Counted from the stretch's first letter, positions 1 to 11,900 are shown. The stretch: DNA of 64,000 bases from Ignavibacteria bacterium (GCA_009773205.1 WPAE01000016.1:1-64000); one strand, 5' to 3'. Numbers and translations: made by a program. The notes: a model not told the origin generated them from the letters alone.

Positions 1-140
1 GCTTGTCGGGGTTAACCCCGAAAGTAAAATGTTTAGAAATAACATTTTACTTTCGGCCTTCGGCAAAAAATTCAGTTTCTAATGAATTTTTTGGGTTTAT
101 AGAAAAACGAAACCAAAACGAATAAAAATCCCTTTAGGGA
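1..140. repeat. Cluster of consecutive perfect palindromes/hairpins
   Basis: cggggttaaccccg (7-20); ccgaaagtaaaatgtt/aacattttactttcgg (18-33/41-56); caaaaaattca/tgaattttttg (64-74/83-93); atccctttagggat near 127-140. Confidence 0.7.
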
Positions 141-289
141 TGACATAAAAAAATAGCTATATGCTCTATAAACAAAATAAATTGAACAAATTCTAAATAA
201 GAAACTTTTGTTAAGTTGATGCTAATGCGCAAAGCGGGACAAAGAAAACTAAAAGTCTGCAAAGAATATTGATATTTTTAGAGGCGCCC

Positions 290-2767
290 TTAAGTTCTTT
301 TTCTAGGAATCAATAACGAGAATGTACTTCCTTTTCCTTTCTCTGTTTCAATTCGAATTTTAATGTCATTATTATCGCAATACCGTTTGGCAATTGCAAG
401 CCCTAAGCCGTTGCCATCAAAAGTACGGTTAAGTCCTTGCTCTTCTTGAGAAAAAATATCGTATATATTTGGAAGATAGTCATTAGAAATGCCGCAGCCG
501 GTATCAATTACTTTCATAAGCAAAAAATTATCATCGTAATTATCTACTACAACTTCTACTTTTCCTGCTTTAGTAAATTTAATGGCGTTATCAATTAAGT
601 TGGCTGCAATGTTTATCATGTTGCTCTTATCGCAGAAAACTATTGTTTCATTAGTGAGCCTAATTAACTCTAGTGTAAGGTGTTTCTTTTCAGCAAGAAT
701 TGTGAACTCAACAATTAAATCTTTTAGCACATCCTTCACCAAATTAAAGTTGATGAAACTTGGTTTATAAGCGCCGCCTTGAATTTCTGCCATTTTAATT
801 ATCAACTCGATAGTTCTTGTCATTCTGTTGCTTGCGTTCTTTGCATTATCCCAATACTTTACAAGATCTTTAGTTGCATCTTCTCCAAGCAATTCCTGAA
901 TAATTGATATGTTACTTAGAATTATATGTAAAGGCGTTCTAATTTCGTGAGAGATTTGCGATAAAAATTCGGATTTGATTCTATCAGCTTTTTCTGCTTC
1001 ATTCTTTGCTTCAATTAGTTGGTGTTCGTATTGAATCCGCTCTGTAATATTACGCACAATGGCTTGTATAAAATATTTGTCTTCCAATAAAAATCTGTTG
1101 AGGCTGATTTCTGTATTAATAACGTCACCAGTTGGAGTTAATAAATCCCATTCAAAAAATTGTGAAACTCCGTTAAGTGCAGCCTCAATCTTTAGGCTAA
1201 CAACTTCCGAAGAAAGCTCTCCGTTGGTTTGCAGAGAAGGTGAGTATTCAATCACGCTTCTATTCAAAATATCTTCCCGCGTTCTTTGAAACAAATCTAG
1301 TGTTTTATTATTACAATCAATCATAACATCGCTTTCGATTATAATGATGGCATCATTCGCAGTTTCAAAAAGCGTCCTAAATTTGTATTCGCTATTGGCT
1401 AATTCGGTTTGTGTATTCCGAATATTATTTTTCATTCTATCAATAGCATTTCCTAAAATCAACACTTCATCTATTAGTTCCGGTGATGAGGCGTGATCAC
1501 TATAATCGCCTTTGCCAATTCTTTCGGTAACAATAGCTAATTTTTTTAGCGGATTTCCTACTAATATCCAAATAATTAATCCTGTAGCAAGCGAGATTAT
1601 TAGTAAGGTAATTCCCAAATTTTTTGTAATCAGGTTTGCAAATTCCCGAAGATCATTGTTGTATTTACCCGGCGGAGAAAAAGATACAATAAAAACTTTA
1701 TTTTCTTTATTGTATCTAAATGCTACAGCAAACCCGGCAATATCATCAATATGCGAACCATTTTTTTTGCTTAGAATCTGACTCTTAATTTCTTCGGTGA
1801 GCAGATTTTTATTTTGGAATTGCGTGCTAAAATATTGCTGTCCATACACTAAGTTGAAACTTTCATCTGTAAGTAAAACTAATCTCGTTCCGGCAGTATT
1901 ATTGTTTTTTATTATTGGTTTAATCCCTGTAAAATTATTTTCCGATAATTCTACCATATTTTCAATTCTATCAATACTTTCAATCTGCTGAAGTGCTTCG
2001 GCTTTTAAGAAATAATCTAAAAAATAATTTCTTGTTAGAATGCTGATAAAAACTAATGGAATAGTAAACAGTAATATAAACCAAATCGAAAGTCTCGCCG
2101 CCAAGTAGTTTATTTTAAAGCGCTTTCCCCAAAAGCTGATTTGTTTTATACCTTGGTTATCTTCTTTACTAATACTCCTTCCCCACAGCGGTTTACGAAA
2201 TCTATTAGGAAGAGCAATTATAACAAGTGAAGTGTAAATAGAAGTAAAGATGATTTCCGGCACCCAGCCTCTAAACAGTTTTAGTAAGGTCTCAACAGGA
2301 GGAAGCTCGCCTCCAACTAAAGAATGATAAACATTTGGGAAAAAAAAGTAAGTAATAAAATAGCCGGGCAGATATGTAATGAAATAATAAACGAGAATTA
2401 GAAAAAACCAGCCCAAAATAAGCTCGGGCATTTTCATTTTTTCAAAAATTAACTTTTTATATGCCCAGCCAATCCACACCGCAGATACCCAATGTTGAAA
2501 TATTATGTAAAATTTTATTTCTTCCGAAGGTGAAATTAGACATGAAATTGTTCCAATTATAAACCCGCCAACTGGTCCAGAGATTGCAGCGCCTAACGAA
2601 TTAAAAATCTCTCTTGCGTCTGATAAAACATTTGTGCCTGGTATGTAAAAATGAACATTTGCGTAAATAGAAATGAGTGAAATGCTGCCGGCAATTAATG
2701 CGATAATTAATGCATTAACAGGCAAAAGTAATTTCAATTTTTGAAAAATTAAATTTTTCGCAGGCAT
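290..2767 (-). CDS. Membrane sensor histidine kinase (LytS-like multi-TM N-terminus, HAMP, PAS, HisKA, HATPase)
   Basis: N-terminal TM segments with GPVGGFIIG; PAS region; SHEIRTPLH H-box; DNAIKFT N-box; DTGCGI and GNGLGLAI G-boxes. Confidence 0.9.
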   Translation of the reverse strand: MPAKNLIFQKLKLLLPVNALIIALIAGSISLISIYANVHFYIPGTNVLSDAREIFNSLGAAISGPVGGFIIGTISCLISPSEEIKFYIIFQHWVSAVWIGWAYKKLIFEKMKMPELILGWFFLILVYYFITYLPGYFITYFFFPNVYHSLVGGELPPVETLLKLFRGWVPEIIFTSIYTSLVIIALPNRFRKPLWGRSISKEDNQGIKQISFWGKRFKINYLAARLSIWFILLFTIPLVFISILTRNYFLDYFLKAEALQQIESIDRIENMVELSENNFTGIKPIIKNNNTAGTRLVLLTDESFNLVYGQQYFSTQFQNKNLLTEEIKSQILSKKNGSHIDDIAGFAVAFRYNKENKVFIVSFSPPGKYNNDLREFANLITKNLGITLLIISLATGLIIWILVGNPLKKLAIVTERIGKGDYSDHASSPELIDEVLILGNAIDRMKNNIRNTQTELANSEYKFRTLFETANDAIIIIESDVMIDCNNKTLDLFQRTREDILNRSVIEYSPSLQTNGELSSEVVSLKIEAALNGVSQFFEWDLLTPTGDVINTEISLNRFLLEDKYFIQAIVRNITERIQYEHQLIEAKNEAEKADRIKSEFLSQISHEIRTPLHIILSNISIIQELLGEDATKDLVKYWDNAKNASNRMTRTIELIIKMAEIQGGAYKPSFINFNLVKDVLKDLIVEFTILAEKKHLTLELIRLTNETIVFCDKSNMINIAANLIDNAIKFTKAGKVEVVVDNYDDNFLLMKVIDTGCGISNDYLPNIYDIFSQEEQGLNRTFDGNGLGLAIAKRYCDNNDIKIRIETEKGKGSTFSLLIPRKRT

Positions 2768-2975
2768 TGAATAGTGTCTATTTATCTAAAATTAAAATCA
2801 AAAATATTTTTAGTAATTGCAACAAAAATTTCTATCCTAAACTAAGATGATGAATATATCAGATAAATCTAATACAGAACCGAAATAAAAATCAGGACTA
2901 ATACGATTTCCCTTGAAAAAAAGAGAACAAATTTGCATTATAGTAAACGGTAAAGTAATTGATAAAGGTAAATTG

Positions 2976-4556
2976 ATGAATAAGCATTGTCTTAACATAA
3001 AACTACTTTTAATAATAATAATTTTTGCTGTAAACAGTTCCATAGGTAAAACTTATTATGTAGCACCAAATGGTTCCGATTCTAACGATGGAACGAAAAG
3101 CAATCCATTTAAAACTATTGCTTTTGCTACAGGAAAAGTAGCTGCTGGTGATTCGATCTTGCTGGCGCCTGGTACTTATTCAATTAACTCTACAATTAAT
3201 ATTACAAAAAGTGGAACTGTAGATTCAAAAATATATTTGTTAGTAAGTGAGAATGGAAGAGCTTTGTTGGATTGCTCGTCGCTTCCGTTTAGCAGCAGTA
3301 ACAGAGGCATAAATCTAAAAGCAAATTATTGGTATATGAAAGGCTTAGATATTAAAGGCGCTGGCGATAATGGAATGAATATAAGCGGCTCCAACAATGT
3401 TATAGAGTTCTGTACATTTTATGAGAATCAAGACACAGGTTTGCAGTTAGGCGGCGGAGCTTCGAACAATAGAATTATTAATTGTGATTCCTATTTTAAT
3501 GCAGACCCTTCAAATGGTAATGCCGATGGATTTGCACCCAAGTTGGATGTAGGCACAGATAATTATTTTTACGGATGCAGAGCTTGGCAGAATTCTGATG
3601 ATGGCTGGGATGGATATTTGCGCCCTTCTGATAATGTTAATACCATAATTGAAAACTGCTGGAGCTTTATGAATGGTTATTTAAAAAACCGCTCGGCATC
3701 TTCAGGAAACGGCAATGGATTTAAAATGGGAGGCGGAGATAACTCTAATAAAGACAGCCTTAGAAACAATGTTACTATTAAAAACTCTCTTTGTTTTGAT
3801 AATAGAGTTAAAGGTTACGATCAAAACAATAATTATGGAAGTATGATTCTACTCAACTGCACCGCTTTTAGAAACGGTTCGCTTAACTTTGCAATTCCCG
3901 GAAAAATTAGAGCTACAAGTGAAGTAACAGTCAAAAATTGTATTTCATATATATCTACCGGGGTTAATCTAATAAGTAAAACTGTGCAAACCACAAACTC
4001 ATGGAATTTACCAATTTCGGTAACCGATAAAGATTTTCTTTCAATTGATACAACAGGAGTCCGTGGTCCAAGAAAAAAAGATGGAAGTTTGCCAGACTTA
4101 AAATTTCTTAGACCCTCAAAGAACAGTCAGTTTATTGATAAAGGAACCGATGTTGGTATAGCTTATAAAGGAAGCGCACCGGACTTAGGCGCATATGAGT
4201 ATGATGAGTTTTTTACTTCTGTAATAAAAGATGAATCACCAACATCATTCATATTAGAACAGAATTATCCAAATCCGTTCAATCCGAATACAGTTATTAG
4301 CTATAAACTACAAGCAGCAAACCACGTAACTTTAAAAGTGTACGATGTTATTGGAAGGGAAGTAGCAACATTAGTTGATGAATTCAAGCAACCCGGAATT
4401 TATAGTTCTCAATTCTCAATTCTCAATCTGCCTGCCGGTAGGAAAGGTTTTCAATTATCTAGCAGTGTTTACTTTTACCGTTTAACAGCCGGAAATCCTT
4501 CGTCTGGCTCAGGACGTGGTTTTGTGCAAACAAGAAAAATGCTTCTTTTAAAATGA
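2976..4556 (+). CDS. Secreted right-handed beta-helix protein, pectate lyase-like (PL9-like), with T9SS sorting domain
   Basis: ORF 2913-4556; internal ATG at 2976 gives a signal peptide; KTYYVAPNGSDSNDGTKSNPFKTI start; C-terminal LEQNYPNPFNPNTVISYKL tag. Confidence 0.75.
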   Translation: MNKHCLNIKLLLIIIIFAVNSSIGKTYYVAPNGSDSNDGTKSNPFKTIAFATGKVAAGDSILLAPGTYSINSTINITKSGTVDSKIYLLVSENGRALLDCSSLPFSSSNRGINLKANYWYMKGLDIKGAGDNGMNISGSNNVIEFCTFYENQDTGLQLGGGASNNRIINCDSYFNADPSNGNADGFAPKLDVGTDNYFYGCRAWQNSDDGWDGYLRPSDNVNTIIENCWSFMNGYLKNRSASSGNGNGFKMGGGDNSNKDSLRNNVTIKNSLCFDNRVKGYDQNNNYGSMILLNCTAFRNGSLNFAIPGKIRATSEVTVKNCISYISTGVNLISKTVQTTNSWNLPISVTDKDFLSIDTTGVRGPRKKDGSLPDLKFLRPSKNSQFIDKGTDVGIAYKGSAPDLGAYEYDEFFTSVIKDESPTSFILEQNYPNPFNPNTVISYKLQAANHVTLKVYDVIGREVATLVDEFKQPGIYSSQFSILNLPAGRKGFQLSSSVYFYRLTAGNPSSGSGRGFVQTRKMLLLK

Positions 4557-4608
4557 GTACAATGTTCTAATATCTATAATTCAAATAAAGTAATAATAGG
4601 AATAGGTC

Positions 4609-5808
4609 ATGAAAATTAATCTTCAGTTGTTTTTGATGTTTGCTTTTTTATCATCAAATTTTTCTTATGCTCAGAATGCAAAAACAAATGATAGCTGGAC
4701 TAAGAAAATAGCAGAATCTTTTATTGAGAGAACTCCAAACTATATTGTGTATGATGAAAACCCGACTAAGCAAAAATGGAATTATGAGCAAGGTTTGATG
4801 CTTAACGCAATTAGGCAGATGTATTATCATACAAAGGATAAAAAATATTACGAGTACATTAAACGCAATCTCGATCAAAATGTTCAGCCGGATGGCAGCA
4901 TAACAACTTATAAAGTTGACGAATATAACATTGACCAAATTGGTCCTGGGAGAGCTTTGTTGTTTGTTTATCAAAAGACAAAAGAAGAAAGATATAGAAA
5001 AGCGGCAGATTTACTTCGCCATCAGCTTTCAACTCACCCAAGAACAAAATCTAATGGATTTTGGCACAAACAAATTTATCCTTGGCAGATGTGGTTAGAC
5101 GGTTTATACATGGGCGCACCTTTCTACTCCGAGTATTCTAAGATGTTTAATTCCTCAAAAGATTTTGATGATATAATTCATCAGTTCGAGTTGATTTACA
5201 GTAAAACAAAAAATGTAAAAAACGGGCTTCTACATCACGCTTGGGATGAAAGCAAAGAACAGAAGTGGGCAGACAAAGAAACCGGTGTTTCTCTTCATTT
5301 TTGGGGAAGATCTGTCGGCTGGTATATGATGGCTCTTGTTGATGTTCTCGATTTCATTCCGAAGGATCATCCAAAGAGAAAATTAATTCTTAATCAATTA
5401 AAAGAATTGAGCGATGCTGTTCTGAAACATAGAGATTCGAAATCAAAAGTTTGGTATCAAATTTTGGATTTACCGGACAGAACTCCAAATTATTTAGAAG
5501 CTTCTGCTTCTGCTATGTTTGTTTATTCATTTGTTAAAGGTGTAAATAAAGGCTACTTAAATAAGAAATTTTTGAAGGCTGCTAAAGAATCTTGGGACGG
5601 AATTATAAGAGAATTTGTTGTAGTTGATGAGAAAGGTTTAATCAATCTTACAAAAATTTGTTCTGTTGCCGGGCTTGGCGGCAACCCATACCGCGATGGA
5701 AGTTTTGAATACTATATGAGCGAGAAACTTCGTACTAACGATTTTAAAGGTTACGGACCATTTTTACTTGCTGCAATAGAATTAGAAAAAGCCAAGATTA
5801 AGCACTGA
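4609..5808 (+). CDS. Glycoside hydrolase family 105, unsaturated rhamnogalacturonyl hydrolase-like
   Basis: Signal peptide; YteR/RhiN-like motifs LYMGAPFYSEY, LLHHAWDESKEQKWADKETGVSLHFWGRSVGWYMMALVDVLD. Confidence 0.85.
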   Translation: MKINLQLFLMFAFLSSNFSYAQNAKTNDSWTKKIAESFIERTPNYIVYDENPTKQKWNYEQGLMLNAIRQMYYHTKDKKYYEYIKRNLDQNVQPDGSITTYKVDEYNIDQIGPGRALLFVYQKTKEERYRKAADLLRHQLSTHPRTKSNGFWHKQIYPWQMWLDGLYMGAPFYSEYSKMFNSSKDFDDIIHQFELIYSKTKNVKNGLLHHAWDESKEQKWADKETGVSLHFWGRSVGWYMMALVDVLDFIPKDHPKRKLILNQLKELSDAVLKHRDSKSKVWYQILDLPDRTPNYLEASASAMFVYSFVKGVNKGYLNKKFLKAAKESWDGIIREFVVVDEKGLINLTKICSVAGLGGNPYRDGSFEYYMSEKLRTNDFKGYGPFLLAAIELEKAKIKH

Positions 5809-5907
5809 GAAATAAAGATAAATTCTATGCAAATGAAATTATTTACAAGTTATAAATTAATTACCGAAGAAAATTAAAAATTAGGCTTGCTAAAATTTAG
5901 GTGACCA

Positions 5908-7578
5908 ATGAAAAAAATATTTATTGTATATCTCTTGCTTCTATGCAGCATCAGTTTATTAGCACAAAAAAAGTATGATTTTGCAAAGTATTTTAAAAAC
6001 CTTCCTTTCAAAATGGAAGCCCTTACAATTCCGAAATTTCCTAACAAGACTTTCAACATAAAACATTACGGCGCAGTTGGAGATGGAATGACATTGAACA
6101 CGGAGTCATTTACAAAGGCTATAGAAGCGTGTTCAAAAGCCGGCGGCGGAAAAGTAATTGTGCCTGCTGGAATGTGGCTTACTGGTCCAATTCACTTCAA
6201 GAGCAATGTCAATCTACATTTGGAGATTGGCGCACATATTCAATTCTCTAAAAATTATGATGACTACCCACTAATTGAAAGTAATTGGGAAGGGCTTGAT
6301 CAGTATAGATGTACTTCGCCTATAAATGGCAAGAATCTTACAAACATTGCAATTACTGGCGATGGAATTATTGACGGCAGCGGCGAAGTTTGGCGGTATG
6401 TAAAAAAAAGTAAACTTACTTCCAATCAATGGAATAAACTAGTTGCAGCTGGCGGTGTTGTAAATGCAAAAGGGGATAATTGGTATCCAACTAAAGAATC
6501 TTTAGAATATTTAGAGTTTGCAGATAAACTTAAGAAAGAGGGAAGAAAAATTACTCGCGCGGAAGCTGAAAACTATAAGACTTTCTTTCGTCCTGTTCTG
6601 TTAAGTTTTATCGAATGTAAAAATGTTTGGTTAGATGGTGTTACTTTTCAAAACTCGCCAGCGTGGAATCTTCATCCTCTTCTATGCGAAAATGTTTTAG
6701 TTACAAATGTTAATGTTCGCAACCCTTGGTACTCTCAAAACGGCGATGGAATTGATATTGACGCAAGTAAAAATGTGTTCATTTACAATTCTAAGTTTGA
6801 TGTTGGTGATGATGCAATTTGTATGAAATCTGGAAGAGATGAAGAAGGTAGAAAGCGTGGAAGAGCAACAGAAAATGTTGTTATTCAAGATTGCATTGTT
6901 TATTTCGCTCACGGCGGATTTACTATTGGCAGCGAAATGTCCGGCGGCGTTCGTAATATTAAAGTAGATAACTGTAATTTTATTGGAACTTCTATAGGAT
7001 TACGATTCAAAAGCACTCGCGGAAGAGGCGGTGTAGTAGAAAATATTTGGGTTAGCAACATTTTTATGAAAGATATAATAACTGATGCATTGAGTTTCAA
7101 TATGTATTACGGCGGATTTTCTCCTGCAGATGATAAACCTGCCGATGAAAAAGTTAAGGAAGCTAAAACCGAATCGGTTAGTGAAAGCACGCCAATATTT
7201 AGAAATATCTACATGAAAAATATTTTTTGCGATGGGGCTAAAGATGCAATTGTAATTCAAGGGCTGCCAGAAATGAGCATCAAAAATATTAAAATAGAAA
7301 ATAGCGTAATGAAAGCTGAGCGAGGTATTTCTATTTACGATGCAGATGGGATAGAGATTTCATCTACTAAAATTGCTGCTCAATCACCAGTTGTCAAAAT
7401 TCATCAAAGCAAAAATGTTTTGTTTGATAATTTTGAACCGGAAGCTGCAGGACATTGGTTTAAAATTGATGGCGCACAAAGTTCATCCATTATTTTCAAA
7501 GGGAAAAATGCTTCTGAATTAAAAGCGAAAACTCAACTTGGCGCCGGTGTTTCTCAAGATGCTGTAATTATTAAATAG
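5908..7578 (+). CDS. Polygalacturonase-like glycoside hydrolase family 28
   Basis: Signal peptide; FNIKHYGAVGDGMTLNTESF; NGDGIDIDASKNVFIYNSKFDVGDDAICMKSG catalytic region. Confidence 0.9.
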   Translation: MKKIFIVYLLLLCSISLLAQKKYDFAKYFKNLPFKMEALTIPKFPNKTFNIKHYGAVGDGMTLNTESFTKAIEACSKAGGGKVIVPAGMWLTGPIHFKSNVNLHLEIGAHIQFSKNYDDYPLIESNWEGLDQYRCTSPINGKNLTNIAITGDGIIDGSGEVWRYVKKSKLTSNQWNKLVAAGGVVNAKGDNWYPTKESLEYLEFADKLKKEGRKITRAEAENYKTFFRPVLLSFIECKNVWLDGVTFQNSPAWNLHPLLCENVLVTNVNVRNPWYSQNGDGIDIDASKNVFIYNSKFDVGDDAICMKSGRDEEGRKRGRATENVVIQDCIVYFAHGGFTIGSEMSGGVRNIKVDNCNFIGTSIGLRFKSTRGRGGVVENIWVSNIFMKDIITDALSFNMYYGGFSPADDKPADEKVKEAKTESVSESTPIFRNIYMKNIFCDGAKDAIVIQGLPEMSIKNIKIENSVMKAERGISIYDADGIEISSTKIAAQSPVVKIHQSKNVLFDNFEPEAAGHWFKIDGAQSSSIIFKGKNASELKAKTQLGAGVSQDAVIIK

Positions 7579-7580
7579 CA

Positions 7581-8822
7581 TTGAAATCAATTAAACAAAT
7601 ATTGCTTATAGTATTTATTTACTCAATTTGTCTTTTTGCTACAGAAAAAAGATTTATTACTGTTGCTCAAGATGGAAGCGGAGATTACAAAACGATTACG
7701 ACTGCAATTCAATCGTTGCCTCTTTTTAACTATCAACGAACTGTTATTTATGTTAAAAATGGAGTGTACAACGAAAAAATCCGCATAGATCAAGACTATA
7801 TTACTTTGCGCGGTGAAAGCCGAGAAAATACAATTCTTCAGCATTCTCAGCTCCGAACTGATTGGGTTGCCAACAAAGATTCTATAGGCGCTGCCGTAAT
7901 AAATCTTAAAGGCGATGATTTTATTCTCGAGAATTTTACTGTAGAAAATACTCAGCCGGAAATTGGCCCGCATGCTTTTACAATTTATGGAACCGGAACA
8001 AGAACGATTTTACTGAATTGCAACTTGCTTAGTAAAGGCGGAGATACAGTTTCTCTTTGGAACTACAAAACTGGAATGTACTATCATGCCAACTGTTATT
8101 TTGTTGGTGCTGTAGATTTTGTTTGTCCGCGCGGCTGGTGCTTTATCCGTAGTTCTAAATTTTTCCAGGTAAAAAAAACTGCTTCACTTTGGCATGCAGG
8201 CGGAGATAACATCAATCAGAAATTTGTAATTGTTAATTCAGAGTTTGACGGCATTTTCGGTTTTGAACTCGCGCGCCATCATTACGAAGCACAATTCTAT
8301 TTGATTGATTGTACTTTTTCAGATAACATGAGCACACGTCCAATCTACCGTGTTACATATTCAAACGAACCAGAAAGGGACAGACCTTTTAATTGGGGAC
8401 ACAGATACTATTTCGCGGATAACAAGTCAAATGTTGCCTTAGATTGGAATGAAAACAATCTTAATTCAGCGCACGGATCGCCAACAAAAAATCAAATTAC
8501 AGCGGAATGGACTTTTGACGGAATGTGGAATCCAGAGAGCAATGAACCTGTTAAGATTCTTTCTTATTCTATAATTGATAGATACTTGTTACTAAAGTTA
8601 AGTGAAAAAGTTACAGTAGTAGAAGTACCAACTCTTATAAGCCAAACTGGGAATGAATATACTTATGTAAGTGGTGGTGGTTCAGATACATTGCGTTTTA
8701 TCAGCAGAAAAAGTATTGAAGTAAACGACCTTCGAGTGATTGACAAAGTTCAAAATGGAAGCATTTTCGCAACTTCTGCATCAATTTACGAAAGGAATCT
8801 AGAGCTGAGATTTGATAATTAA
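7581..8822 (+). CDS. Pectinesterase-like (CE8) secreted protein, divergent
   Basis: TTG start 2 nt after GH28 stop; FITVAQDGSGDYKTITTAIQSLP N-terminus typical of pectin methylesterases; beta-helix; VDFVCPRGW in place of VDFIFG. Confidence 0.75.
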   Translation: MKSIKQILLIVFIYSICLFATEKRFITVAQDGSGDYKTITTAIQSLPLFNYQRTVIYVKNGVYNEKIRIDQDYITLRGESRENTILQHSQLRTDWVANKDSIGAAVINLKGDDFILENFTVENTQPEIGPHAFTIYGTGTRTILLNCNLLSKGGDTVSLWNYKTGMYYHANCYFVGAVDFVCPRGWCFIRSSKFFQVKKTASLWHAGGDNINQKFVIVNSEFDGIFGFELARHHYEAQFYLIDCTFSDNMSTRPIYRVTYSNEPERDRPFNWGHRYYFADNKSNVALDWNENNLNSAHGSPTKNQITAEWTFDGMWNPESNEPVKILSYSIIDRYLLLKLSEKVTVVEVPTLISQTGNEYTYVSGGGSDTLRFISRKSIEVNDLRVIDKVQNGSIFATSASIYERNLELRFDN

Positions 8823-8961
8823 AATTTTTCCGTTCAAAAAAATTCATTCAACAAACGATTTTTCTTGGAGATTAATCAGAAATTCCGCAATTTAAGTCAG
8901 CAATAAAGTTAGCGTTTAAGTAATTGTTTATTTTTTATGTAAAATCTTTAATGAGGAGAAT

Positions 8962-11900
8962 ATGAAATCACTGTACAAGAGTAAGATTGTATTAGCGTTC
9001 TTTTTTACACTATCATCATTCACATTTGCTCAAAGTACATTAAAAGGTGTAGTAGTTGATTCACTTACACAAGAATCGTTAGTAGGTGCAACTGTGTTTT
9101 TAGTTGGTACTTCTCTCGGCTCTGCATGTGATATTGAAGGTGAATATAGAATTACAAATATTCCAGATGGCAAGTACAATGTTAGAATTTCTTACGTTGG
9201 ATATAAGACAAAATTTGTTGAGATGATTTTCAGGAACAAACAAGTTATAGATATGTTTTTCCAACTTAACACAGATGCAATTGAAGGTAAAACTATAACT
9301 GTTTCTGCGCAGGCGTTAGGTCAAGCAGCAGCTATAAATCAACAGATTTCTTCTAACACAATAGTAAATATAATTTCTGAGCAGAAGATTAAAGAACTAC
9401 CAGATGTTAATGCAGCAGAATCTATTGGGAGGCTCCCGGGAGTTTCTATTTTGAGATCTGGCGGCGAAGCTAATAAAGTAATACTCCGCGGATTAAGTGA
9501 TAAATATACCGCAGTTACAATTGATGGTGTAAGAATGGCTTCAACTGATGTTTCCAGCAGAGGATTAGATTTAAGTACTATTTCTCAAAGCTCTCTTGCA
9601 GGTATAGAATTATTTAAGGCTTTAACACCAGATAAAGATGCAGATGCAATTGCCGGCAGCATTAATTTAGTCTCAAAAAAGGCTCCATCTTTGCGGGAAC
9701 TTGATGTAATAGCAAGAGGAAATTATAATCAATTAATGAAATCTGCTTCGCAATACGATTTTTCTTTCAAATATGGAGAAAGGTTTTTTGACAATTTATT
9801 AGGGGTGCAGCTTAACGGCAATTTAGAAAACAAGATTAGAAGCAATGAAAAAATTGATCTCGATTATGACCAGACAATCAACAATCAAACGGATTATGAG
9901 ATTAACAACTTTAAACTTTTCTTCACAGAAGAAGTTAGAAAGAGAAACGGTTTTGGTGTTCTTTTAGATTACGCCACTCCAGATGAAGGATCTGTTAAAT
10001 TCAACACAGTATTCAATAGTACTTCGCGCGATTATTTAAGGCATACGAGAGATTATCCAGCCGGCGGCGGCACTGGCGGAACTGTAACTTACGGCTTTAG
10101 AGATAGAGAGCAAGAAATTACAACATTTAATACCGCACTAACGGGCGATAATAATTTATTCGAGATGAAATTTACTTGGGGACTTTCCTTTGCACAGTCT
10201 AATAGTGAATTTCCTTATGATTTTGAATTAAGTTTTCTTGAACCTTCTATTTTAAATACTGCGGGTATGAAAGTTGCCCCAAGACCTAAAACTAACCCAG
10301 AAGTACTAATACCTTTTGCATATAATAATTTTAACGCTGCTACTTTGTACGATGCAAATTATATAACTCAAGAAAACTTAGAGAAAGAAAAATCTGCTTA
10401 CCTTAATGTTACTAAAAAATATAATTTAAGCGATCTGTTTTCTGGCGAGCTTAAAGCTGGCGGTAAATATAAAAGCAAATCAAGATCAAATATCTCTAGT
10501 TTATCATTTGCGCCATATTATTTAGGCTATTGGCAGCCATATACTATGCTGGATAACGGTACAATTGTACCCAAAAATTTATCAGGAACATTATTCGATG
10601 CTTTTTTCCAGCGGTTTTTAAAAAACCCTATCAACAACTCTGTAGCTTTCAGCGAGTTTTTGGACGGCAATCCAGATGCAAGAGCTATGTACGATTTGTA
10701 CAGTATGTATCCGTTGATAAATAGGGATAAACTTCGTCAATGGTATGATTTAAATAAGAAAGGAGTAGATAGAAACGGCATAGTAAAAGAATTTAATTTT
10801 GACCCATCTGAGAAGGCAAATTACTATGATATTACTGAAGCAATCTCATCTTTTTATATAATGAATACATTAAACATTGGGCAAGAAGTTACCTTCATTG
10901 CAGGCGTTCGTATAGAAAGTGAAGATAATTTTTATAAATCAAAATACTCACCAATTCAAACTGGAGGTTTTCCAATTCCGCAAGATGCTTCAAGAGATAC
11001 TTCAGCAGCTTTTAAGCAAACTATTGTTTTACCTAACTTCCATTTGAATTTTAAACCAACAGAGTATTTAAGCATTCGTTTAGCAGCTTACAAAGCATTA
11101 TCAAGACCAGATTTTAATTACAGGCTTAACACATATTTTGCATGGCGCCCGCAAGCTACAGGCGCTACCAAGCAATTAATTTTGGGCAATCCTTTGCTTA
11201 AAACTGCACAAGGCTGGAATTTTGAAATAAATACTTCGGTCTACGGAAATGATATCGGATTAGTCTCAGTGTCTGCGTTTTACAAGCAGATCGAAGATAT
11301 GTATCATTTACTTAGCGGCTTGAATACCTCTGGAAATAAAATGATAGAAAGTTTAGGACTTAACTGGAAATCATTACATACCGGAACTTATTCATTAACA
11401 GTGCCATATAATTCGCCTAAACCTTCAAAAGTATGGGGCGTTGAATTTGAGCATCAGATCAATTTCAGATTCTTGCCTGGATTATTAAAGAATATTGTTC
11501 TTAGCTACAATGCATCTTTTGTTCGTTCAGAAACGTTTTTGATCGCATCAAAGACTGATACAATAAAATACTTTATTCAGCCATTTCCATTTCCATTTTA
11601 TAGGTATGAAGAACGCCCGATTGAAGTGAAACAACAGTTAGAAAGCCAGCCAAAGTTTTTTGGTAATGTTTCTTTAGGCTACGATATTGCAGGATTTTCA
11701 TTCAGAATTTCTGTGTTCCACCAATCAGAGTACAATATTTCATTTACTCCTTCAGGTCGTGGAGATCAAATTAGAAATCCTTACACAAGAATAGATTTAG
11801 CGCTTAAGCAGCAAATTACAGAGAATATTTCTGCAATCCTTAACATCAGCAATTTAACAGATATAAAAGAAGAGAACACAATATTTAACCGTGTTAACGG

